From Struthidea cinerea (taxonomy: Eukaryota > Chordata > Aves > Passeriformes > Corcoracidae): 64,000 nt of DNA. Below the pieces are notes generated by a model. The model had not been told where the DNA came from and searched no databases. It saw only the letters and a program-made list of their open reading frames with translations. Position numbers and translations under genes: made by a program. Shown one piece after another: positions 42,768 to 55,638 of this stretch. The stretch is from contig VZTI01004654.1 in NCBI GenBank assembly GCA_013397865.1, positions 124,001 to 188,000 of the forward strand. The letters run 5' to 3'. Each line of letters begins with the position of its first letter. Within the stretch, counting starts at the first letter, position 1.

Positions 42768-42874
42768 CTCTCCCACAACTTCAATGATGTCACCAACTTT
42801 TAATTCCAATTCATCTTCATTTTGAGGCATGTAACTGAAAGCCACCTGACATCTCCTTCTTCTGTTTCTCTCTC
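42768..42874 (-). CDS. SH3KBP1: SH3KBP1 internal exon: first part of the second SH3 domain
   Basis: This is an internal coding exon of the CIN85/SH3KBP1 adaptor, which uses its SH3 domains to bind proline-arginine motifs in CBL and other endocytic partners during receptor internalisation. The 107-nt exon has a pyrimidine-rich acceptor (TTTCCCTCAG) and a GTGAGC donor. After a split Gly codon it encodes ERNRRRRCQVAFSY followed by MPQNEDELELKVGDIIEVV and then GE. This is the basic lead-in, the ALYDY-type strand (here AFSY) and the acidic RT loop of the second SH3 domain. The family paralogue CD2AP has a different strand here, so SH3KBP1 is the better match. It ends in phase 0 and joins directly to the exon at 33778-33901. 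It starts in phase 1, needing one G from the upstream exon. No stops or frameshifts are present. Confidence 0.96.
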
Positions 42875-45356
42875 CTGAGGGAAATGAAGGAAATATGGAA
42901 ATCATACAATGAAAATAAAATTCCACGCCAAACACAAGACAGGGAAATTATTAAACATTATTCTTCGGGTACTGTAATAGGAATCTGAATGCTTGCAATA
43001 CTTGGTCTATCCACCTAGAGTCAACCTACAAAAAGAGCCAAAATTTTACTAATTGGGCTTCCTAGTGACAGGATGGACAAACTTTACCCAAAGGATCTTT
43101 CCAGGTGTATTTTCTACAATTTCTCTTCTAGGCTAATGCTCTATAAACATGGTAGGCAAATCCAGAAACTGGAGGGATGGGAAAGGGATCCAAAGCTTTG
43201 TGGCTTTTGCTTATAAGGAAATAAGCTTTCAGCTGTATCTTTTTGTCCACAATTCTTTCACAGGTGTACGAATAATTCATTAACCATTATTTAGAGGTTT
43301 TTTTCACAGACTCATAGAATTTTTTAGGTTGGAAAAGACCTTTAAGACTCTTTAGTTCAACTGTTAATGCACCACAGCCAAGCCCACCACTAAACTATAT
43401 CCTTAAATTCCACATCTACATGACTTTTGAATATCTCCAGGAATGTGACTACACCACTTCCCTGCGCAACCTGCTCCAATGCTTGACAACACTTTCTGTG
43501 AAGAAATTTTCCTAATACCTGATCTAAATGTCATTTGACACAACTTGAGGCCATTTCCTCTCATCACTTGTCACCTGGGAGAAGAGACCAACTCCCACCT
43601 CACTACAAACATCTTCCAGGTGATTGTAGAGAGTGTTAAAGTCCCCCCCCTTTTCTGTAGGCTAATCAATCCCAGCTCCCTCAACCACTCCTCATCAGAC
43701 TTGTGCTCTAGATCCTTCCCCAGCTCTGTTGCCCTTTTCTGGGTATGTTCCTGCACCTCAATGTCTTTCTGGTAGGGAGGGCTCAGAGCAAGGTACTGAT
43801 CTGCTGACTCATAATGGAATGAGGTGGAGGAGCAGAAGGTAGGAAGAGAGAATTTCTTCAAAACACAGGATTCCCTGACTAATGTCTCTTCTCTAGGAGG
43901 TGTGCACTGTATAAACCACGTTATTTCATGTAATTTGTATACGTGTATCCACACAAACATATCCAGGCACTCTACACAAGTGAATGTACTTTCTCTTGCG
44001 CTATTTCTCTTAACTGCTAGACACACTCAATATACACCAAAATCAGAAGTGTAAACACTTTTCAAGCATGGTCTCATTCTGAAATTAGATTACAAAAGTA
44101 GATTTTATGGTGAGTCTATTTTTTATTCTGCAGCATTTGATAATCCTGTTCTAGAGTGAATAGTGATTTAAAGTTACTGATTTTTTTCTTCTATTCTATT
44201 AATTGAAACTAAAGAAAGAAGGTAGAAAGGAATCCACTGATTTTAGCTTTCTGACAATATTTTTCACAGCTACTGAAATCCTGCATGAGTGGAAGGTTTC
44301 TGAATGTTAAAATTAATACCTTAATGCAGTGAAACCAAATTCACTCAAATTGGCTCTTTTCTCCACCTACAGATGCCTGCTCATTCCTCACCATCTAAAC
44401 TAAAATGATCCTAAACTTTACACAGCTGCATTCCAAACATCTTAAATGTAATAAATACCATCTATATTGAGTACTTCTTTCATTGTGCAGGAGAGGCTGC
44501 TATTTTCCCTAGAAATAGCATTCCCACTATGATTTCTAACATCAAGTAGCAACTGATGTGCTGATGTTGCCTGATGTGACAGATGGCAGTTGTCATCCTA
44601 TTTAATAATAACTATCGTGTGACTCTTTGGAGAATATTTTTGAGAATAAGAAATAAACACAATTCTGGATGTTAATAATACAACTGTATGACTCCTTCCC
44701 CCTCCCAATCCATAAAGTTATTTTATTACTGTATACAAAATCTAGTGAAAGTCTGAATTTATCTCCATTAGTCTCATGGTTGTCTCACTGCTCTCCCTCT
44801 CCTTCCAAAACTTTCTCTAAAGAAATACCTAAGTGAGGGGTAGAAAGCCAGCAAGAAACATAGATTCTATGTACCAATTAGTTCTTCTCTCTGATCTAAA
44901 GCAAGACAAGAGATCCAGCAGTGAATACGTTTGGTTTTAAGGAGAAGCTGCTGATGGTCCCTATGTGCATGCTAATGCTTGGTGCACTTGAGAAGAACAT
45001 GAGTTGTGTGAAGAGCTCTACAGCCCTTTTTCTACTGGTGTGGCTAGAACAGACTTTAAAAGGTCTAAAGTTCGGTCAAATGGAAAAATGAATTGTATTT
45101 AGAAGTTTGAAAAAAATAAGCAACCAAACAAATCAATCTTTGAGGGCACAAATCTAATTTGTTTCAAAGTGGGGTTTTTAATTGGATCCTTAAAATGGCG
45201 TTGTAGCCTCTGACAGCAGGAGACCATAAAAGGGTTTCTTCCAGCTGTAAACATGCAAGAGAGATCATTATTTCCATACATTTAAACGCTCCTCTGGCAC
45301 TAGCAACGAAGACCAAAAAAAGAGGCAATGACAACACAGTGGCATTCAATGCTTAC
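42875..45356 (-). other. Intron between candidate exon 45357-45426 and the second SH3 domain exon
   Basis: This 2.5-kb stretch ends with a good acceptor (CATTTCCCTCAG). Its main content is the truncated CR1 element at about 43304-43795. The rest is AT-rich sequence without recognisable features. If the candidate exon is not used, it simply forms part of a larger intron extending past the right edge. Confidence 0.7.
43304..43795 (-). mobile_element. Truncated CR1 LINE, 3' end
   Basis: Read on the minus strand, this is the 3' part of an avian CR1 non-LTR retrotransposon. It contains the diagnostic stretches GAGCACAAGTCTGATGAGGA, then a LRELGL-type coding remnant, then AAAATTTCTTCACAGAAAGT, and a tail that turns over in the GGTCTTTTCCAACCTAAAAA and ATTCTATGAGTCTGTGA region at the low-coordinate end. 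It is 5'-truncated as is usual for CR1. The copy is diverged, with a poly-C run near 43645 and stops. It lies in the same orientation as the host gene and shows no sign of activity. Confidence 0.9.
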
Positions 45357-45426
45357 CTTTGTACGGGGCATCAAAAGCTGAGGCAACACTACACAAAAAA
45401 TCACGCTGGCACTTACATGCTGCCAT
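45357..45426 (-). CDS. Candidate SH3KBP1 alternative first coding exon (or microexon 45357-45377)
   Basis: On the minus strand an ATG at 45426-45424 opens a 23-codon frame (MAACKCQRDFLCSVASAF, then DAPYK). It ends in a strong donor, AAAG|GTAAGC, in phase 1. That is exactly the phase the 42768-42874 exon needs, and the joint restores the Gly codon to give K-G-E-R-N-R. An in-frame TGA lies five codons upstream of the ATG, so the frame cannot be a simple extension of a longer coding exon. The start context is moderate (G at +4). If used as a first exon, the product would begin just before the second SH3 domain and lack the first one. SH3KBP1 is known to have several promoters and N-terminal forms, but I do not recall this sequence in any of them. 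Alternatively only the last 21 nt form an exon (see the findings). One donor in three would match the phase by chance. Confidence 0.45.
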
Positions 45427-45476
45427 CAGACCCAGGAAAGGTCACAAACTGACAGCTTATGATTAGATGAAAAGCA

Positions 45477-45492
45477 CAGCAGCAGCAGCAGC
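45477..45492. repeat. Short CAG/CTG run
   Basis: Five perfect CAG units (CTG on the gene strand) lie about 50 nt upstream of the ATG of the candidate exon at 45357-45426. On the minus strand this would be 5' UTR, promoter or part of an intron. Confidence 0.9.
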
Positions 45493-47867
45493 AAAATAGA
45501 TAGGAAGTAAACTATTTCAAGGTTAACTGGAATTTTCAAATCCAAACTACCTTTGTTTTTTAAACTTAAAACCTCTGTCATGAAACAGATGTTTCTATAA
45601 ATGTGTGCATGTGTGAGTGGGTTATATGGTGGTTTCTGTAGAGTCTAGTTTTCACTGATGCCAATGTCTTTGTAGCCTATCCTGTCACTCTATTAGGACG
45701 AAAATGACAAGTTGAAGAAATTTCCTGTCTTCTATTTCAGATTTTCCTGCACATGGCATCATCTGCCCATCAGTCTCAGTTTGACTTTCGATTCTTCCAG
45801 CTTTCAAAGCTGTATCTGTAACTGGGGGGAACTGGTTCAGTGCAGTGTATCCTAGCTAGACAAGCTGGGCTGTGATATGATTCAGCTAGAAACTAGTTCT
45901 AAATTCAATGTGCAAAAAGACAAAAGGCAACTATTGCATAACTAAAGATGACTTTATATATAGGGTGCATGTTAATGATTTTAATGGTACAGATGTTTTG
46001 GACAGCCAACCTAGGTGGTTACTGTATCACCTTTTTGTTTTTATAAATCACTGAGTTGTTGTCTTGGCTTAAGACAATTTAAAGGAGAACACACTAAAAT
46101 GAGTTCTCCCCCTTTGTTTTAACCAATCCCTTTTCACCAATAAGCAGAATCAAAATGTGAGTTATCCATTACAATTGTGTGTATCAAAATGCATACGTTA
46201 AGAAAAAGGGTAGAACTGCAAACTTCCTTCCAAGAGGTAGATGCTTTTGAGAAAACTACCTAATTAAGAGCAAACAGATTGCATTTAAAATGTTAATTTT
46301 TTTAATTGCTTTAAGTGTATTGAAGATAGTGTTATAAGACTTCAGATGAAATCCTAATCATACTAAATTCTAATGTGGACTCTGTCACTATCTTCCACAA
46401 CACAAGGACTCCATCCTCTTTTACCAACCTACTGGCAAAAATACAATTCTGATTTTAAAAGGCACCAGAACAGTCAAGTTCCAATTTCCTTCTTTTCCTG
46501 GAGGGCTTTGGCAGTGTAATTCTGATGTGGGATTTGACATGTCAATTCCAGCTCTCTCATCACCCACATGCTGTTAAAAGGTGAGTGGCTTTGGATAGAT
46601 GACAAAAAAAATCTGCTGAGGTCTCTTCCTCGTCTAGCCGAAAACAGAAGTTAGCTGGGTGGAAATATTGGGTGGGGAGATTTATACTGGGGGTGTGTGC
46701 TTGTGGGAGAGGGTTGTTTAGTTTGGGTTTTTTGGTCTGGTTTGAATTTGTGACATAAATATACCAAGAAGAGAAAGATAAACTGAAGGAGGTGAGGGGA
46801 GATGGATTATCTGAGGTGCTTCAAGTACTCTCTCAAACAGGTTATGTAAAGTTGCTGTGTTTTTCTGCAGGCAGATGAACTGGGAATTGCCCTGCTTTGA
46901 CATGTGCAGCTAAATCACAGAGACTACAGGACTCCATTAAACACAATTAAGCCACAATGCAATATGGCATCACCGCTAGTAATGTATTACTCTGAGTGTG
47001 TTAATGTTCTACTGTTACCCAGGAGTCTTTTCTCTTGCTAGACTCCACAGCAACACTTCCAAGTTTCAGCCATCTGGCTGCTACTCTGAATTTTATGGCC
47101 AAGATTTGTCTGTGAGGAACCTGAAAGCCTGGAAGACACCTTTTTTTTAACACCATTGCATTTTAACACATATGCACTGTCAGAATAACAGCAAGCCTCA
47201 TTGTTCAATTAATGTATTCTTTTGTTAAAAACATGCAGCAGTAGTCAGGCCTTTTATTGGGTATAAGTCTTTTGCATAACAGCTGTAATTAACTGAAGCA
47301 ACTTACAGCAGTAACGTAGTACCAGTGGTCAAAAGCTTTTAGGAGAAAATCATAAATTAACTAAGAAGTTAATTCCATATGCCACAGCTGGAGCCAGGCT
47401 TGTGCGTGTGACAGAGCCGCAATACTAGTGAGGCTGAGATCATCACTTAAGCCTAACCCAAAGCAGAAGGAAACATTAGATAAATAACTGTAAATAAACT
47501 CAAAAGACACTTCCACAGTTTAACCATACACTGACAAATTTTTTTCTTTCTTAATATGAAAGTTTTAAAATGCACATTAATGGAGTAGAAACTTCATCAA
47601 GAATGCAGTTAAATCATCACCAGCAAATTAGACAAAGCAACTCCAAACTCTAACAGGAACCCTAGGACTTGGCATACAGCCTACATACTTTGTAATCTAT
47701 CTTTTTAAAAGAAAGTGTAAAATACAGTATTAAACTACATATTAAACTCAAACCACATGCAGAACTGAAAATGTGTACGTTCATCAAATCTACTAGTTCT
47801 AGTACCTGTACCTCTTAAACTTCATCATACAAATTATTATTTTGGATTAGCATTACTGGTGAGACAC

Positions 47868-47917
47868 TCCATCACAAGATAAAAATTGGTGAAACACTCC
47901 ATCACAAGACAAAAATT
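47868..47917. repeat. 30-bp tandem duplication (partial second copy ends near 47917)
   Basis: The segment starting GGTGAGACACTCCATCACAA is repeated about 20-30 bp further on as GGTGAAACACTCCATCACAA, each followed by GA(T/C)AAAAATT. There are two mismatches, consistent with a fairly recent local duplication. Confidence 0.85.
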
Positions 47918-48357
47918 GGAACTTGGTGACAGGGTTTCAAACAGGCTTTTTAAACTGTACTTTAAGAGCAATTACACAGTCCTGGGAAATACTGGACAAG
48001 CACACTCGGCTTCCCACCTGTTTCCAGAGATGTAAAAATATTTCGCAGCAGCAAGGGGTGCTGTTACAGCAGTCAACAGCTCTTCCCAAATTAGACATTC
48101 TCTTGCCCATTCTCAACAATAACAACCTGTTGCTCTCATCTAGTGCCTTTCACAAGCAGTGCATTCCAAGGAGCAGAAAATGCTTCTGTCCTCATTGTAT
48201 TGCTGGGCACACCAAGACATTTCAACACAGTGGCTTGCCCTGGTTACCTGTTACTTTGGGACTTTGTTTACCTACCACATGCACTAGGTCCCACTGCCTG
48301 GCACGGGTGTTCCCCACTGTCCCTCATGTAACTAGCACCTGTGGACATGAGGAGACC

Positions 48358-48401
48358 CATTATTCAACACAAGATCTTACATTATTCAACACAAGTCTCT
48401 A
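48358..48401. repeat. 22-bp tandem duplication
   Basis: The 16-bp core CATTATTCAACACAAG occurs twice with a 22-bp period (48358 and 48380). The six-base remainder differs between copies. Confidence 0.85.
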
Positions 48402-51400
48402 CATTTGGGTTCTTTTCTCATATTCTGAAGACTTGCAAGGATACATTACAGAATATGTTGGTTACACTGATAAGTGTAAAGTTCATATGAAATGACTGTA
48501 TAAGGAGCTTTAAGAGATACTGCAGACAACAGATAAATTAGCAATAAATTAGCCTTTCTAAAGAACAAGAAGGAATATACAAACCCGAACTATTCTTTCT
48601 TGGATGACAGAAAAAGTTTAAAAATGCATGAACAGAAACACAACAAGATTTGCAAATGGCCCAAACAGGCCTTTTCTCTTTCCATTCTCATTGCATGTAT
48701 CTCGTGTTACCATGGGACAAGCCTAAAAATATTATCCCCTTAGCTAAGTTTTGAGATAGTGGCCAACCACTTGGGTCTTTGCTGCTTTTTTGTATTGATC
48801 TCTAGAGAAAACATTTGAATAAAACAAACACAAACATGAGTTACTGTGTCATCTTTGCCACTTCTTGTACATTCCACCACATAATTCACACAGCTTAAAC
48901 TGCCTATGCACAACAGCACTACAAACATACAGTAAATGAAATAAAATAGCTCCAAACTGCAAAACCACTTTGCATATTCAGTTTTTGTTATGTTCTCCTC
49001 ACTACAACAAAGGCACTTAGATTAAACCACATGGATTCCTACACAGTAATCTCCAAAAGTATGAACTTTATACTACCAGCTTGCTGACTTGAAGCTGACT
49101 TCTGGCCAACTTAACTAAAGAACAAAATTCACAAATAGCTTTAAAAAGTATGGTTTTTTCTTAAAGACTGCTAACAACTGTGCTACTCCATTTTTAGATA
49201 CCAGAGTATCCATGTTTTGTGACAGATTTTCAATCTCTGTAATGACATTACATTGCAGGTCTTACTCTGACCTTTGCTAGATCAGTTTCAAATAAGCCTC
49301 TCTTAGCAGGGGAAAAAAACCACCATTGTCAACATTTTATTTTCGCTCCAACAGGTAACAACATACATTAAACACATGCCTCAAGAAATGCTGAAAAGAT
49401 GCAAAAAATACAGCAACCAGTTTTCTGCTTGCTGCACTCATGAGAGCTATTACAAAACGAACACATGCAATAAATCAACAGCACTTAACAAAAACCCAAA
49501 CTCTTTTTCATACTTGGCACTTAGGACATCAGTCAGATTTTTGATCTAGAATCTTGTTTTCCTCTAGAATATCTGTGCAATCTGTCCATTTTGCCATTAA
49601 AGGCAACAAAATGAAACAAAAATTATTAACACATCCACAAACAGCAGACACTTCACTTTCCAGTTCAACAGTGCTCCTAAAGCCTAGGAAACTATATTAA
49701 ATTTGCCTTGAAATGCAAGCCCAGACAAATCCTAAATTCGAGAAAGCTAACACTAGGAAGCTGGAGATGCCCTGGCAAACTGGGAAAATGACTCACCCAG
49801 TCGGGTGCTAAGGGTCTCATTCTGCAACACATACACTGAGACGAGCAGTCGCTTGGGCAGGAGCACTCAGGCATGTGTCTCCCATGGCAATTAAGCCATG
49901 ACATTTCAAAACCTTGTGGATAACAGAGCTTTGGCAGGACTCCTCACTGGGCTGCTGACACGCTCCAGCTCAGCGTGCGGGGTTATACAACTACCTGTCC
50001 TTCAGCTCAGCTAAGAGGAAAAAGCCCCAGGAGGAGCCCTCAATTGCACTCCTCATGTTAAAGATTTGTTATTATTTCTCAGCTACCATCACGAAAATGC
50101 TATAATCCAAAATAGCCTGCCGTCTTAAAGGGTATGTTATGCTATGCTGTAGTATTTGCGGGTTGCACAGGAGTGCAGGAATACACGTCCAGAACAGCAA
50201 TAAATAAATATGATAAATTGAAATAAATCAATTATTCTTTCTGCTGCTGGCTCTCTTAGGCACCATTAGCTCTATGATGGCTGAGCAGAAGGTAGGTTTC
50301 CTGAAAGGTATCTCGGTACTGAAAGTGAAAACTAACATTCTTTGTCCCACAACTTCAAAAACTAACAGTAGCACAGTATCCACACAGGATAGTTCCCCCC
50401 ACAAATGGAGGACAAATATTTCTGTATCAGGCAGATCATTATCCTCCAGAACTGAGAAACAAATAGGAAAAAAGAAACAAACTAAAAGGCTGTTTTGGCA
50501 ACTCGCCAGCCTACGTATACAGTGCAGGGTGACAAAAAGTCACCTCAGGCAAGGTAGGAGAAAAACGGGAGGCAGAGTTCTGCAATACCTGCATCTAGCC
50601 AGCTCTGCAGCATCTTTAGTTTTTCAGTCACGACAAACTCCGGATGCCACAGAAATTTTCCCATATATTTTTAGTTGTTCTCATCAGTTAAACAAGCCTC
50701 TGTGGCACTTATAAGCATTCATTTTTACTAAACTAATGAAGTATTAAGAGTGATGGCTCATGCTAAGAAGGCTGCCAGCAATTTAGTTTTTTAATATAGT
50801 GTCATTTTCAAAAGATGCCACACACAAATCATGTTCATTTAGTCTTCTTCCTTTTACTTTTTCAAAAGATTTTAACACATTCGAAAAGCTGTAATTTATC
50901 AAGAGGGTGTTTAATCAAAAATGCCAAAAGGCATAACATTTAATTCCATCATTACTGCATTGTAGCTTCAGTTCTCACAGAAAGCAGACTTTGCACCTAA
51001 AAAACCTCTGCTACCAAGCACATTCAGAGGTTTATAGCCCTGTGTGTAAGGGATTTGCTTGACTACAATCATTAATGCTAAACCAACGTGTATCCAGCAT
51101 AAATGGAAAACCAAACCCATGGAACATCTTAAAACCTCAAGAAAAGATTCTGGTCCAAGGTGGCCCAATAACAGAGGCCCAATGTGCTCAATCCAAACAC
51201 TTTTTCACAGCTATACAACACCCTACTTGCCCAGTTCTTTTCTCATCACTTCCTTAATTATTCTGTTTCCCCGCCCAAACAAAAAGGCCCCTTAAATCCT
51301 GCAGGGATGCACTTCTGTCTTTACAACAATGAAATAAAGCAATTTAGAACAACGAGGATGCTTGAATGTATTTTGTAGATACACTCTGTTTATGAGGGCA

Positions 51401-54400
51401 GAAAATTATGGGAGTGAGTTTGAGTGATACATGTATCAATCACAGTGCTTAAAAATGTCAGTACAAGAAAACACTCTCCTGTAACTTCTTCTCCATAACT
51501 AAAAGCAACCACTATTAAAATAAAAATAAATGCACACAATTTTTTGTAATATAATCCTGGTGCTTTATTACCCACAAGATTTAAAATTACTACATATTTT
51601 TCCACTAAAACATTTTCTGTTCTGTATTAATATTATTCAATATACAAATTAAGACAGTGGGATAACACAGTCATAGGTTTAACCTTATTTTCCAGCTGTG
51701 TATGTGGTCACAGATATGCATAATCAGCCTACAATTCTATTCCATCAATGTGAAATGCTTTTCATGTAAGCACTATGCACACATAAGCCTTTCTAAAAAC
51801 CTTGCTGCCATCTCAGCCCACTGATCATTCATAACTTTAAAGACTTTCATATTTATTATGCAAAATGCAATAATCAAACTCTATATTTGCTCTATCAGTC
51901 ACTGGAAGCACTGCTATATCTCGATATGGTGTTCACTCTTGTCTAGAGGCCCAAGTACACACTCCAGTGTCACCACACCTCTCTTCAGGTGTTGAAGCTA
52001 CAATACTAGAAACAGCCTTACTCAAGGGAGCTTCTTGGCATAAAGGCAAACAGGAAAGCCTCTGACCACAAAAGCAAATGAAATATGGTGTGCTAATAGG
52101 TAAGACAGCAGTCAGTGACTCCCACAGTACTACAGGATCAACACTTTTTACAGCCCTTTTATCATGTGCTGTTCATCACTACTTAAGGTACAAATATCCA
52201 CTAAAACCTTGCTTTGAAAAGATCAAAAATTAATCAGCTTTTTCTGATTAGTCTGTGGTGCTGCTTGGAGAAGGGGAACAGGTGAAATATGCAGCTTCCA
52301 CTGGCAGCCCTGGAATCAAAAAGGAATTTCAACCACCTTTTCCCAGCCACCTCTTGGTCATGCCTTGCATTCAACCACATTCCCACAGCACAGCTGCAGC
52401 CACAGATGACTTCCACTTCCAGCCTAATGCTCAAATTTGTCCTCAGGGCTAGAATTATTTTGTATGTTATAAATAGCAGCAGCATGTTTGCTTACAGAGC
52501 TACTATGAGCTACACCTTATCCTGATACAGTCAACTGTAAATATTAAGTCATCTACTAATATCAGTCTAAATATCTCCACAAAAACCAGCACTAATATGA
52601 ACTAATATGAATGCTGGCTGTTCTCATAAAGTGTGTGCTGCTTACATTATTGAAATCCAGTGAGTAAGGAAATCCAGTAATATAGAAAACTTTATTTAAG
52701 CATCTAGCAACACCTATGATGAAAAAGTAACAAAAGCAGATCTATGACTCCGTATCTCAGACAAAATTTTAAATCAAGCACCTCTCAAAAGATACTTGAG
52801 ATCTTTATGCTACAAGGAAAGATTGATACAAATCTTTGTAAAGGTTTGCGCAATTCACTATCTTTTGCCTTTGAAGACAGATGATGAAGCAAGCAAAATA
52901 TCTGATAACTTAGTTTCATCTGAGGTGATTCATACTTTTTAATTTAGAGAAATAGCCCTTCGAGTAACTTATTACTTTACTTTTTTTTTTACTTTTTTTT
53001 TTTGAGTATATTACATTTCTTTATCTGCTCTTAGATCACTTACCTTTGTTTATTATTTTGTGGTGTTCACAGATGTTCAGTATCTTACAACCCACTAAGA
53101 GAGATGAAGCCTGCACTAAAACTGCAATTTAAACAACCTTTTGTAAAGACAAAGAAAGCATTTATACTTTTAAAAGAGTGCACTAAGGTAGGATGATGAC
53201 TCTGTAGCAACAGGCTAAAGCAAACAACAGCACTGCTTCATATCCTTTTCCAGCAGATGAAGTTTAACCCAGAGCTGGAATGACAGCAAATCTGATGACC
53301 ATTTCGCCTTCACTGCGAGGGTAAACATGCTCCTGCAAATCAATTTGCAATGGATATGTATGCATGTAAAAGACCTCTGAACTCCACACAGCTTAGCGAA
53401 CAAAGCTAAATTTGTATGTGGAAACAGAGGAAGACAGAGACAGAGAGTCCATCTGACCGCAGACCAACACTGCAGTACAGAACTTAGCACTTCATGGTGA
53501 CACATTTGCTCGCAGACAAGAAGGGAGTGACTATGCAAACACGGTCCCTCAGAACTTTTACAGTGCACAGTATTGGCAGCCACTTCAGAGCTGTCAGTCC
53601 TTCAGTTCTCACTTCAGTCAGCACAGAGATACACATGGATGATAAAATATTAACCAATGTATATAGACTTTTTCTTAAAGAGGGAGTATATCAATAACCC
53701 CATTTGAGAGTCAGAATAATTACTTCACATCTTACTCTGTTTCTGGTACTTTAAATACAGTGTGTTTTCAATGTAGAAACCCACAATGTTTGTTTTGGGT
53801 TGCAAAAGTTTTGTTGTAACAAGTCTCAGTATTCTTAAAGCACTCTTTGACATCTTCAGTACAGATCTGGGTGGTGGAACTTCCTGATCCCTGAGGGGAT
53901 TAGCATATTAAGGCAAGAATCCCACCTAGTGAATAGTGAGTGCAGAGAAATGGTCCCCTACAGAAGCTGAGAACACAGACTGCTCTGAATTAACCTTGAA
54001 AGATTTCATACCATTAAAGAAGACAAGCGTCCTTTGAAATTCATTCTCACCAGTGATCACAAAGTTCTGCAAAAAGACTTTGATATTTGATGTATAGCAC
54101 AACAGAAAATCAGTCTTCATGTTTCCCCAGGCCCAGGTGACTTGCCTGTAACCAAAGGCTCAGTCACAATGAAAAAAACAGATTATAGTTCAAAAACAGA
54201 AGAACCACTTCTCATTGAAAGCCTCATTGAACCAAAGTGTTTGTGAGCAAAGTCATTCCTTAATATAAGAGCTTTTGTAGATCTTGAGATTCAATAGCTG
54301 ATAAAATATGAGGAACAAAATATTTAGACTATCAGAATACTGTCTTGGCTGCCCATTGTCTTGCGTTATTTTCCTTTGAATTCATAATCTTTAAGACATC

Positions 54401-55463
54401 TGTTAACTCAAGCTGGCAAAGAAAGGAATCTCAAGGAGGAGGCAAGCAAATGAATCATTTATCATCTGCCTTCTCTCCTCCGGACTGATTCTCTGCAGAT
54501 TTCAAATTATACAGGAACAGCTTCTTATAAAAAGCATCACTGTTATCTTCCAATTTTGAATACATGCTAATTATTTTTCTTCTAGTCATGCCACCTGCCC
54601 TTATTTTCAGGGCTGCTTTTACCTCTTAATAACCCTGCACATATTCAGATTTCTCGTAACTTTAATCTTTGGTCTGTATATATGTATCCTCCATTTTAAA
54701 TGTCTACTGTGCAATGAAAGTGAGAAATAAAGGACTGATAGCACGATCACCCAAGTAAATTCTTCAAGACAGGCAACTGAAAATTAAATTGTTTCAGTGC
54801 TGTCCAGCATGGAGCTATGTGGTGTTAGAAGAAATATACATAAACCTCTAAAAGGTTCTGTGTTTGAAGTTGCCAGCTGAAGGGTGCAATGCATTCCTGG
54901 GAGCAGCCCAGGACAGTTACCTGAGCCATCTGTGCTTGAGATGCTCCTCTAATAGGAGAGCACTGGCAAGAGAGGCAGACACACTCTAGCAGTGCTCAAC
55001 ACTGCAGTGTAACAACACATCTTGGACCTTCGAGTCTTCTGGCATGGGCTAATGGACTCTACGGGCAACATTCACTCATGGTAACTTCTTCACCTGTGCT
55101 GTCAACCCACCCACAACACATTCCCCTCAGCCTTTCCTGATATCCTCTTATGCTGTCCTTTTTTTTCCAGGCACAATGACATTTTTAGTAAATATAAAGG
55201 AGTAAGTTTACGTTTCAAGAAACCAGCCTGGGACACAGTGTGGCTTCAATCTGCAGTAACTTACAACCTGTGCCCTGAGCATTCAAGAATGTACAAGCTC
55301 CTGGCTGTACAGTATCTCGCTATTCGGTCAGCGGTTGGAAAGTAGGAAAGTAGTGATCTTGATGGGCTAGGACTGGACCAGGATCTCTAAGCAATGGAAT
55401 ATAGCTAACATTTTTCTTAGGTTTGTGTTTGTTTGTTTTGTTTAGTTTTTCTTACTGTGTGGG

Positions 55464-55638
55464 TGATCAAGCACTGGCACAGGTTGCCCAGAGAGGGCGT
55501 GGAGTCTCTGACCTTGGAGATACTCAAAACCAAACTGAACACGATCCTGGGCAACTGGCTCTAGCTGCTCCTTCTTGTGCACAGGGCTGACCCAGACCAT
55601 TTCCAGAGGTGCCTTCCAACCTCAGCTATGCTGTCACC
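55464..55638 (+). mobile_element. CR1 LINE fragment, 3' end
   Basis: This plus-strand fragment matches the 3' segment of CR1. It has the GGCACAGGTTGCCCAGAGAG region, then GTGGAGTCTCTGACCTTGGA and GATACTCAAAACC, then ACGATCCTGGGCAACTGGCT, and a final TTTCCAGAGGTGCCTTCCAA. It is heavily 5'-truncated and lies antisense to SH3KBP1. The exact ends are approximate. Confidence 0.88.

Noticed and set aside
43571..44026. 151-codon minus-strand open frame
   Set aside because: Most of it is the CR1 element read on the strand of the LINE. It is not a host gene.
47923..48495. 190-codon plus-strand open frame, the longest in the window
   Set aside because: It is low in recognisable domains, lacks promoter or splice context, overlaps short tandem repeats, and lies antisense in the intron. 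It is best explained as chance.
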